DNA of 64,000 nucleotides from Notospermus geniculatus (lineage: Eukaryota; Nemertea; Pilidiophora; Heteronemertea; Lineidae), in the NCBI GenBank assembly GCA_002633025.1, contig NMRB01001632.1, positions 1 through 64,000 of the forward strand. The letters are read 5' to 3'. Of this stretch, positions 12,451 to 23,500 are shown one piece after another. The notes beneath the pieces were generated by a model. The model did no database searches and had not been told where the DNA came from. It was given only the letters and a program-made list of their open reading frames with translations. Position 1 is the first letter of the stretch, and each line of letters starts with the position of its first letter. Position numbers and translations under genes: made by a program.

Positions 12451-15400
12451 CAAAGATCACAAGCCTTCTTTACAGTCACAACTTTCTCTGTCTGTTCGCT
12501 ATTGAGTGGACACGAGCCATGTGTTTTTATGCACGTGCTACCGGTACGTCATAGATACATGTGTGGTAACTATATACTGGATAAACAATACATCCTAATA
12601 CCAACGAATTATAATTACATGAATATTCACTTGTAGTAATGAGGCTGTACAGCTTCATGAATATTCATATATGGTTACTATTGGATAGATTTTATAGCTT
12701 AATGAATAATTATGGGGTCCAATATGAAATATACATAATTCAGAATGGAATGTAACTGCTTTGTTTGCAGTAAGAAAGGAAATTCAACACCTGGAATGTC
12801 TAACATATATGAATATGGTAACTAAACATAGAAGTCTCACAGATATTAACTCAGGAATGGTAACTAATGTTGGAATGTCAGGATAAAATAGTCATCTCTT
12901 ACCAAACTTTTAGAGTATTCCCCATTACTTGGTCAAGGGGATGCCACACAATAAACCATCTCCCCAGCTTATGTCTATGCAGATTTTAGACATTTTGCAC
13001 AGAAAGTTTTTTTTTGGTTGACTCGTATAGTTATGGAACCAGTCCAATACAACCAGTGTACGCTGAATGATTCCAAAACTGATGCCAAAGACAGAGAAAG
13101 CTGTGAACCAATCACAGGCCAAGAAAATGGCTGTGTTGAGACGTGAAATTTTAAGTCCATCTCAACAAGAACCAAGGTTTGTCTTCTAGGACAGGATATG
13201 GTCTAGATTGATTATCTATCTAACATTCTACATAGAGTTGATTACACTGGCGAGTATTTGCAATACATACATTGTATAGGCCAACCTCATGACCTTGAAT
13301 GTTGTCAAGGTGATATGAAGGTCAAGGATATACAGAGGTCGAATCATATCAAAGAAAATATGAGCGGAGTGATTTAAACAGATGAGTGTCTTAATACATG
13401 AGTATTTTTTGTAATTATTCGGGATGAATACGATAGATTGATGTTTTTATAAATAATATTAATTGACATGTTTCTATACACAGAACATCCTTGGTTCTTG
13501 TTTGGATGACCTTGACCCAAGGGTCCCGGTGACCCTTCAAATCAGCCGAGTCAATGGCAAGTTGTAAGAACAGAACATTTACCACGAAATACTTGACACC
13601 ATCACCAGAAAAAAAATATCCAGTGTCAGTCTTGGTGTCCATCTTGAATTGTTTCTCACGCTGCCCTCACTGCTGGAGACTTAATAGCATCCAACTATTA
13701 GTGACACCTATCCATCAAGTGAGACATCATGTCCACAGAGGACAAACCACATTCTTTTCCAAATCAAGAAAGATGTCTCAGTATTTTCAGAGCGGAGTGT
13801 AGGCAAAAGGTTTCATACTTCTTTGACCCATTTTTACGACAGTTCTGACACTGGATACATAATTAACCCCGTCAGTCCTAAGTGCAACTAGGCCCAATAT
13901 AGGCCCCTGTGTATTGGGCACTCAGAACTGCTAGTGTTAGACAGAAAACGAAATATGACACTTTCTGACTGTTGGTCCAAACCAGTCGGATAAACCAGCA
14001 AAACACTGAAGCCAATTTCAATCTAAGTTGATCAGAACTGCCCAGAACTAATGGATATATTTACGCATGACATCTACCAACCAACTTGGGTTGATACAGA
14101 CTGTTCACGAGGACATCAACCCAAACAATCAATAAAAAGATATAAACAGACTGTTGCTAGTGCAAGAAATAAACCCAATGGTCGCCACGGTAACTGCAGT
14201 CACCATGGTAACGACTAACACTTCCTGTCATTTTGATTATTTTTTGCACTGTTGACTGACAGTTTATTATGACTAGATTTTTATTTAACATGTCAACATG
14301 GCACCATTGTCTTGTCAACCTGGTCCCACAGAGCCACTCATTGTACATCCAGTCATGACAATTATATGCCTGAGAATGGCTCCCTGGGACCAGGTTGTGT
14401 TTGTGGAATGCTTTGATTAACATTCAAGAACACCCTGAATTAAAATGGACTATTCCGAGCACAGTAAAGTTATACAAAGCCATGCAAAGCTTGTGGAGTC
14501 AACCATGTCCAGCTAGGGGGGTCAGCTGCTGATACCGCCAACACAAATGAGTTCCCATGGAAACCCCGACCTGGTCAACTGTAAAGAATTGCTGACACAG
14601 ACAATATCATAGAGACAACAATACTTCACTTTGATACATTTTGAGAATTGGACCCAGGTCATCATGTTTCAACATGACAGCCTTCCTCTAATGATCAAAA
14701 CATGAAACACAGGTGGAAGCTGGATGTGGTGCCCCCTTTTAGCAACATCCCACAACAATAACCCCACCACATTCATAAAACTTGCCATTGACTTAACTAC
14801 AGAGGCAAACACCCAACAGAGGGCGTCCTCTACAAATGCATTAAACATGGCATGAATCATCATAAATTATCATGAATTATGTTGATGATATCTATCTAAG
14901 CATAAGCAACGTTTATAAGTGAATATAAGAGATCTCTATAGTTTATAATAACTTTGGCGATATATAGGATTATTCAAATATATTATATGTTGATTACATA
15001 CAGGTAAACCAATAGATAATGGGTACAACATGAAGCTACTCAGGTCTAAACATCAAAGACAACATCCATTATACACATACAATCTTCCTCAGGGTGAAAA
15101 GTGTCAAATTTACAAAATAAAAACATCTGATATTTTGATATCATTACCACTTAGCCCAGGAAGGATTGAGGCGACTCTGTTGACGATGGGGCACTCATTA
15201 TTTCAACGCATGCGAAAATTTATGTCAAATTCATATCAATTCCTCTCTTCCATCCATCCTATCAACACATTCCTCCATTATTATGGTTCCTAAGCAACAG
15301 TTGCTGTCGGTTCCGCTGGTTTCCATGACAACATAAGTCATCCTCAGCCCTCCATAGGTTAACACTGATGCACAACAGTGGTTTCTTGTGTAACATTTAC

Positions 15401-15757
15401 ATCTCTGGTGGTCGGTTCAAATTTACTAAAATCTTTGGACAATATTTTCACTTGTTCAGTTTATTTCTCTTTCGTTGATAAACCGAGAAGTGAAACGACT
15501 GTTACCATGGTTACTGTCGTTACGACAACAGTTATTCAATTGACAACAAACAAAGGTGTTGTTGGGTAACTAGTGTGCACCTCACAAACTCTGCTCGTAC
15601 CAAACGCACTGGCCAATGTAAACACACATAACACTGACACAAAATACCTGTTGCTAAGGTGGTTACCATAGTAACTGTTGCTATGGTAACAATGGTGAGC
15701 AAGCCTAGAAACATTGAAATCCAATAAATTTTTAAACAAGGTTTCTCTTCATAGAAT

Positions 15758-17116
15758 TCAGCACCAAAGTTCATTTTGAAAACGTGTATATCTGAGAGCA
15801 CAACTGTATGTACAGACATGAACTGAGAGGAGGGGTACCAGGCATTGTTTAATGAGCTTGGTGACCAGTCTCTCACTGTCACTCCACTCCTCAATGTGGA
15901 CATACCACCAGTTTTGTTGGCCCCATTCTACCACACGAAGCACAAAGAACATACAACATGTCTCATCTAGACCTTCATTTCAAATACAATTTTCATTTTC
16001 AAATCGTGGCCTATTGCTAAATCATTGCACGGTTACAGTGAAGACAATACTTTCACCAACGCTTACCAACAAAACAAAGTTGACGTTGCATATTGGTGGT
16101 AAAAAAACATGAAGTGCACCACTTTTAAAGGCTTTTTATCCAACAAGTAATGATGAACAAGAGGCCCATGGGCCGAGCGCTCAGCTGGTGGCCTGGCTTC
16201 AGGACCAAGTCGGAGCCTTATCTGAAAGAACATCAATCCAGCTGAGCTGAAAATACTCAAGTGCTGGGGTCACATGGTACACCTCAAGTACATTGGAACA
16301 TGATAAAACTGCATCTGATTAACTAAGTTCACCCAGACTTTTGCGCTGAATGACCTCAAATGCCTAATACCTTCACCTAGTACTTTCAATGCACCAATTG
16401 ACCCAGTATCTTAAGGCACCCAGTATTTGAAGCACCTAGTATCACGGAATTTATACAAAACCTGGTTCCAGGCTAAAGTTGATTACTTCCACCCAGACAT
16501 GTGTGTATTTGGTATTATAAAACCTTGTTCCCTGGTCCACAAGTGTTCACATCAATGCAAATGTACAGTCCATCAAGAAAAGTATTCCCAGCAAAACCAA
16601 AACCATCCAACTCACGAAATAAGACACTTTTCACCAAAACTGAGGAAGAAATATTTCATGTCATCTAACGACGCATTCATGGCTTGACTTTCTAAAGCTA
16701 ACCGAGTAATGTTCAGTCATTAATGATAAAAATTGTTATTTTATAATTTTTTTTGTGAAGCCTTAATAAATAATGTGCAAGTCATTGCAGTATTTCTATT
16801 TACAAAGCCATGCATTGTTGACACAGTTGCTAGGCAATGACCATCACCATGGCAACCCTCAATGTGCACAATGCAGAGTATGTATATATGTCCAATGCAT
16901 TATGCACACACAATGCATTTCTATTTATAGCACATCATCTGTTAGTAATGCATACTTGGTGAATGCATTACGCACAGCTGATAGAGGAATGGTCAGATTA
17001 CATATCATATCAACAAAGTAATCAATTTAAAATATTCGATAGCATAATAAACAAGTTGTCACTTTCTAAAAATAGCCTTGTGACTCGGTGGGCAAAAGAT
17101 GCGTGCGAAAAAAGTT
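15758..17116. repeat. 1,359-bp exact direct repeat, copy 2
   Basis: Second copy of the block at 1-1359, same orientation. Sequence on the right (17117 onward, GCTAAATACG) is unrelated to that after copy 1 (ACGATCCAAT). The copies are identical, while another duplicated block in this window differs at about ten sites per 1.2 kb. That makes an assembly overlap or a very recent event more likely than an old segmental duplication. Confidence 0.9.
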
Positions 17117-19381
17117 GCTAAATACGTCAGTAAAATGCTAGCATAACTTCTATGAATAGGTGAATAAATCCTTCACGTTGACTATTCCCTAGATACCCTA
17201 CGACCATTGGAGGTTGACTGGTACTTTGATATGTAAGCTACTTCAGGGTGTCAGAACCTCCAGTCGTAATTAGGCACACACAAGATAACAGAGTAACCAC
17301 GGCAGCCCTTTGTTTGCCTAGCAACAAGCAATCACTATGGCAGCCAGAGACCAGACTCCAGCTTCTCAACCACAGCTCGATTTATCCACCAAATCCTGTC
17401 TTCGTCATCCTCCTCTTGATCTCACTGATATCTTCTGTATGCCATCCTAGTCGATTCCTTGACGTAGCAACCAGGGTGGTTGACATAGCAACCAGTTGGT
17501 TGTCATAGCAACCATTTTGGTCATCTTGACTCATGCACCGTTTGAGTTATAGCCCTGAAAATAGTCAAAAAAGATTCATTTGGTAACTGACGCAGATACA
17601 TCCATGCTTGATATAATTTGTTACCTGGTATTGGCACATAATAATCCCCCCCCCCCCTGGTGTTTAGTAACTCAATGTACCATAGCTTTCCTCATGTATT
17701 AGTGCTACGATTCGATATCACTCCGATATCCCTCAACTGTCAACATCATCTTTTTCTGTTCATTCACCTCTCACTTCTTCCTCTTCACTTCTTCCAATCA
17801 TTCAGTACTTAACAACCAGTCTCTCGCCAATGAAAAACTCTAATTAGTGCCATATGAGACTGGCAGTAGAAATTCCACATCGTCCAGTCAGAATTTCATT
17901 CTCAGCCTTGTGGTTAGTGATTAGCCCACATTACATAAACCAAGCAACCGAGAGCGACGCTTGCCGACGGGGGATGATGTACGATATACGATCGTTCTAC
18001 TTATTCTGAGGAAGATGTCAATACTTTAGCGCCCCCTATACATGTAAAACCTATCATGAACCATATCTAACCTAGATTAAAAAACACTGTGCCAGGATGA
18101 ACGATCAACACTCATTGAAGACAACTATACACTGACCATCTTATTTACATATCCCATCAAAGGTCATGACCCTTGACAAACCAATCACGACAGAGTAGAG
18201 GAGAGACTCAGGTTACCATGGTGACAAAAAGACCAGGATGTAAAACATGAAGAGAGAAAATACACAGAACACTCTGACTGTAACATTGTATATCTATAGA
18301 AACAGGTAACAGAATCAGACATGAGCAAAAAAATAACTTGGCAAAGGAACAACTTGAGGAAAGCAAATGATTTCATTCGGAAGAATGAGTTTAGAAGATT
18401 GTCACAAACAGTTCAAAGTGATTCTGATTTAAAGCTGAACTGTTTCAAATTGCTGTCAATTTAAAGCTGAACTATGATATGAATCTAGTGTCACTTCAAA
18501 CCACCACCAGGGGTTTATAATACCAGGTTAAGTTCACAGACACAACTTTTCAAATGCATCAGTAATCACCATCCATAACATTTCGCCAGAATTTAGCTGT
18601 CATTTTGTCGCCATAACTTTTCCCGCACAAGGAGAAGCAGTGAGCGTCTTGAGAAAGACACATCTGATGATATTACAGCCAGGATAGAAGAGTTGAGAAC
18701 AATTAAGATACAGTTTGGGTGGGAAAGAGTCAACGTGAAATGAGACACAATCGTTGCCATATTGAACACCGATTCCGCAAGTGGGAAAACATCGAAAAAA
18801 TCATTAAAAAAGAATAAGAAAAATCTGCCTTGTGCCAAAATTAAAGAATTTGTAATTTTGAATATGAAATTGAAACACTATTCAAGCTGACAGGAAACAC
18901 CTCCAACATTGTTGCCATGACGACAGTTAACAACACTTCCATCGATCTACAACTTACGCCATCTGGTGACTGCCACCATTTTGAAGAGTGGTTGTCATGG
19001 CAACCAAGTTGAGCAAAATGCGCTCGTCATGTTCATATCACCGTCGATTTTTGGAAGACTGGAGTTTTCCGCAGGAAATGGTGGAAGAAAAAGGAATTGT
19101 GGGTAAAGGGTCGAAATTTTGAGAATTAATATGGAAGAGGGCAACTTTAATGAGGATTCGAAGAAAACGTTTGAATTCAAAGAAATGAAGTTGTCTACTA
19201 AAATAAGAATTAAGGGTTGGCATGCACATGGTTAACTTCATTACTGATGTCCCAAGCTTTTCCATCCAAAATATGTTAATGTTCTGGGTACACCCAAGAC
19301 ATCATGTCCTTGGTGGCCACCAGGTGGCTCTGACAGGATCACCTGATGTCACTGCTAGCTGGTACGGTAATTCTTGGTTAT

Positions 19382-19387
19382 TTTATT
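19382..19387 (-). terminator. Candidate poly(A) signal AATAAA
   Basis: Plus-strand TTTATT, i.e. AATAAA in the CELF transcript sense, about 1.1 kb after the stop codon. It is chosen only as a canonical hexamer in a plausible place; such hexamers are frequent by chance in AT-rich DNA, and CELF 3' UTRs can be much longer. Confidence 0.15.
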
Positions 19388-20286
19388 ATATTTTACTATT
19401 CTACTAATGACTTTACTGAGAACAAGTCACGTCAGATGGAAACAGCATGAGAACATGATGTCTTCAACGTCCAAATGTTGACTGGTTCTAGGTCTTCCTA
19501 AAATGGACAGAGAACCAGCCTACAGACACACTAATAATCTTAACTTTATCATCAGAGGAAAAAAGACATCAAATTGTTGGTGAATAAAAGAGGCGTGTTT
19601 CACTTTTATCTTTAATATGGACTGCTGTCAGCAGGTGTTGGGAAAGAGATCTGTTGAGTTAGTCCACAAAGACAAGACTCAGACAACACAGACAGAAAAT
19701 AAAGAAACTAAAATAAAGGATTATCGAGAGCAAACTTATAAAACGCAACGATTGAAATTGGGCCATCTTTCTTGTCTTTAACGGAACAAATGAATGAATA
19801 ACTACTTTACTCTTAATAAGAGCAGCTGTCTTTTTGTGTCTGTACAGGAGACGGCATCCGAGACGATGCTGACGTGAGTGACATCATCACGTGACAGGTG
19901 GCAGCAAACTAATATCTATCATTCACTACCTGGGCGCCACCTTGGATGATATGACGTCACTAACGTGACTCAATATGAACAGCTAGGCCTGATATCAAAT
20001 CAAACTGACTTACAGGTATTCTCAGTAGTACATGGCAAGTACAACCAACAGTACATTTTACGACGGTCTGGGGACAAGGTTTGTTGAGTCGTCATTCGAA
20101 GTAAAAAAACTAACGCTATTCTTGCAACACTTTCTTCCCTCCATAATGAAGTTGGCCTAATCTCTCAAATGTCCCATGGTCAACACAACCTGGTTGCTGG
20201 TACCCTCACAGTTGTGCAGACAATCGACAAGGAACCAGCCCCAAAGGAGTATGACCACCAAGACTGGAGGCGGCTAATCACAAAAC

Positions 20287-20346
20287 GAGACTATGACTAA
20301 CCCCATACGATGGGGTTAGTCATAGTCTCTACTATGACTAACCCCA
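20287..20346 (-). promoter_or_regulatory. Double, mutually exclusive hairpin in CELF 3' UTR
   Basis: Arms 20287-20305 and 20311-20329 are a perfect 19-bp inverted repeat with a 5-nt loop. The middle arm is also perfectly complementary over 16 bp to 20331-20346, with a 4-nt loop (20327-20330). The same middle strand can therefore pair with either side but not both. The structure lies about 120-180 nt after the CELF stop codon in transcript sense, so it should be in the 3' UTR. Function is unknown. It may be a structural element or the scar of a short palindromic repeat. Confidence 0.6.
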
Positions 20347-20466
20347 TACGATGGGCCTGGCAGTCTCTCAATACATTTTTTTCTCTTTTTCGAGTTAGAT
20401 TCCTAAGGAGTGCTATGATATCATAGTCCCTTTAAGAAGCTAACCTATGACTCACCATAAAGTGAT

Positions 20467-20594
20467 TTAGTAGGGCCTGTTTGCATCCTTGGGCCTCTTC
20501 AACTGGACCTTCAGACGCTTCATGCCGATCTGGAAACCGTTCATAGCTTGAATGGCAGCCTGAGCACTCGTGGGGTTGTCAAAACTCACAAATC
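20467..20594 (-). CDS. CELF: CELF terminal coding exon: C-terminal half of RRM3 and stop
   Basis: Last coding exon, 128 nt. It encodes (G)[19 protein letters not shown], then [20 protein letters not shown] and PY, and ends with TAA (plus-strand TTA at 20467-20469). [30 protein letters not shown]....PY is the classic CELF C terminus, so the end of the protein is certain. Acceptor TTTATTTCAG (plus-strand CTGAAATAAA from 20595). The 3' UTR continues to lower coordinates; its first 200 nt carry an unusual double hairpin. Confidence 0.98.
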
Positions 20595-23500
20595 CTGAAA
20601 TAAAGTAAAGACAAATTACATGAGGCGGTGACGAGTGTAGCAGGCTTTGGGTAAGAGATTTAAGTCAGGATAGCATGAAGGGAAACAGGATTCTGGCAGA
20701 GAGGATTAAACAGCATGAAGGCACCTACAAGACGAGTGCCCCAGAAAGGAGGTACCCCAGACTGGAGTTCTAGAATTCTATTAACCAAAGCATACTCTCA
20801 ACAGGACTGCATGGCAGAGAGGGTTCATCAGCATGGAGGTACCTAAAAGAGGAGTGCCCCGCAAAGGAGGTACCCCAGATTGGAGTAGTTCTACTCACCA
20901 AAGCATTTACTCTGATTTGTTGCACGGTCAACGTAGACCTTAGCGCTGATCACATTCCCAAACGGGAGGAACATCTGAGCAAGTTCAGAATCGCCAAATT
21001 CTTGAGGCAGATGATAGATGAACAGGTTGCAGCCTTCAGGGCCTGAAAGGTCAAGGTCAGAGTTAGGAGTCAAGGTCGATGAAATGGACACTGGATGGAA
21101 GAGTAAAATGGCAGTAGTGACTTATACTCAAAAGATCTATGGGTGATAATTCACGTTTGTCAAATCATTCTTGACCTTCATTAAAGGTCAACAATGCGGC
21201 CATTAGGCCAATGGAAGTCAAGTTTGAGGTCGATCTTTGAAGATTTTGGGACATCAAGTGCTCTGCACCATCTTGATCCAAATATAGGGGGCGTTGGTGT
21301 GTCCTCAGGATCCCAGATCCAAGTGATCAAAAGTGGAACTCACAACATTAAACTAAGACCACCACAAAATCACCAACAACCAGAAGCAAACTTAGAGATC
21401 TTCAAGGTCATCGTACTGAAGGTCATTGCTGCAAGGTGACCCTAGCAAGGTCACCAACACCAATGCAAATGCAATCATCTATTACATGTTCAACCCAATC
21501 AGAAGAATTATGAATCTGTGACAACTGAGTTCTGCTTTGCTTTTTTCATTTCTGTGAATCAACATTGTATTCTTAGCAGAGAAACCACTCCAGGCAGACA
21601 CTCATCTAGGCAGAGGTCTCCTCCTGACTGAAGCCCTTCTTGGAGAGGTCCCTCCAGACAGAGGGTCCCTCCATACCAAGGACCTCCAAGCAGAGCTATC
21701 TGCTAAGGGAGGGTCATCCATTTTCATAGTTACTTTATATTCAAATTAATTTGTCAGATTGTCCCCTCCTCACAAGTAGAGCTGGCCTGACTTGTTTTCT
21801 TTCAGAATGGTCTTAACCGTTCGTAGTGCAGACATTTTTACAGATTGAGAGTTTTAGGGAGAGATTTGTGATCGAGGACAAGGAAAGCCGACAACACATA
21901 ACAACCTAACAGATGACAACAAAGCAACGTCACATGACAACAATAAAGCTATGGCAACAGACAGATGTAATCATATAAATCATTCACAGAACGTTCATTT
22001 AGTGATCACTCTGTCATTTTACCCCCTTCATGATTATTACTTTGTACCCCCTCATTCTGACCCTTTGCATACTTCTGAAACATCATCATACCCCAACAAA
22101 ATATGAACCCTTCCTTGTTCCCGATGTTTGCTGGCCTACCCCACCCCCACCCCACCCACCTCTGATGTAATCCATTTATGATAGTCAGGAAGGATTTATT
22201 CTGACCAGGTACCAAACCCACAACCTCAGCTGCAAGGTAGCCTATTATGTCAGCTTCCCCGCTGGCTCTCTATCTGGGCCACTACTGTGACCATACCAGG
22301 TCCCCAGCTATCTGGGCCACTGTGACCGTACCAGGCCCCCAGCTATCTGGGCCACTGTGACCGTACCAGGCCCCCAGCTATCTGGGCCACTGTGACTATA
22401 CCCTCCCAGGCCCCCAACTACGTGGGCCATTATCAAAATCTTGGTTGGACTGTATTCACGCCAGAAGCACAGTTAAGTAGAAGACCTTGAACAGAGGTCA
22501 TTAACTTGGGGTTCTCTGTGTCAGCGAAGCAGAGCACACAAATGAAGTGACCCATGAACTGTTGATGTGGAATGAGTGGCCAATGTTTCAGTCAGTAAAA
22601 CTTTAAAACCCTAAATGACCCCCCCCCCCACCAGCCCCCCTCATCTTGTTTGAGTTGCGATCATCTGAGCTTTACAAAACAACACTTTATTCTATGATAA
22701 CTGTTTGCTGGTTGTTTCTACCTTGTATGGTGTTACCCCCCTGGGAAAGAGTGTCCTGGGGCAAGCAATAGTAATTAACACCATCGTGACCTGAAAAAAG
22801 ATGAAGATCTATAGACCATGTCACATGTCAGTTAAGTGTCTTTTCAAAGGACACAATCTCAAAATGTCTCTTCACTGGCTCTCCACCGCTGTAACAAGTA
22901 TTGCCAAGGAACTGACCTTCAACAGAGCTTCAAATAAACAGCCGTGAATGAAAAATATCTGACTAATGATGTAACAGAAGGAGTCATCCCCCAAACAGGA
23001 GACATGAACCCTCTGAAATGAGTTCAGCAGCTTCAGGAGAAGAGGGACCCATTTCAGGGGCACCGGGTTTTCATTCTTGGAGACCAAAGCAATAAAGATC
23101 TTCAATTAGATCATGTTTTTCCGTATCGGGGCCAACATCCTGGCATTTTTCAGGGGTGCTCGAAACTGATCCTGGGAAACCGATACAAGAATTTCTGAAT
23201 AATTTGATTAACTGACATTTATAAAATGGTACATTAGAGACACGACGACACTGAGCATGTATCATACAGGTAATACATAGTATAACATTATAGAACAGGT
23301 TTTCATGAATATCAGAGAAAAAAAATAAAATTCCTGATCAGAGTACAACTCCTGTTGACAGTCATCCAAGTCTGGAAACCATTTCTACCGTTTTTTTGAG
23401 ATGTGGAATTAGAAAATAAGAATTAGAATTGGAAACTGCAGCAATGAAGTCATCTATTCTAATATCTACGTCCGAAGAATTCTCGTTGCCGATAGCGATT

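Larger units (their letters stand above)
1360..15757. other. Non-coding left flank, 3' of CELF
   Basis: No recognisable gene. Open frames here are short (longest 146 codons) and give no familiar domain. It holds foldback elements (2191-2284, 6087-6228), a GGAC-type tetranucleotide run (about 4096-4127), the IR-1 array (12236-12450), many X-box-like palindromes between 6400 and 15700, and frequent AGGTCA-type half-sites. From about 6300 to 15700 the DNA is AT-rich and poor in obvious tandem repeats. It could be distal 3' UTR, intergenic sequence or the edge of another gene. Confidence 0.6.
17117..20466. other. CELF 3' UTR and downstream flank
   Basis: Immediately 3' of the CELF stop in transcript sense. 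The part nearest 20466 must be 3' UTR, but its end cannot be fixed. Contents: the double hairpin at 20287-20346, several ATAGCAACC/CATGGCAACC motifs (17465-17510, 18990-19006), a C homopolymer near 17647, and no convincing coding sequence. Confidence 0.6.

Noticed and set aside
15758-17021. Second set of identical open frames as evidence of a conserved coding gene
   Set aside because: Identity covers the whole 1,359-bp block including non-coding parts, so it reflects duplication of DNA, not selection on protein.
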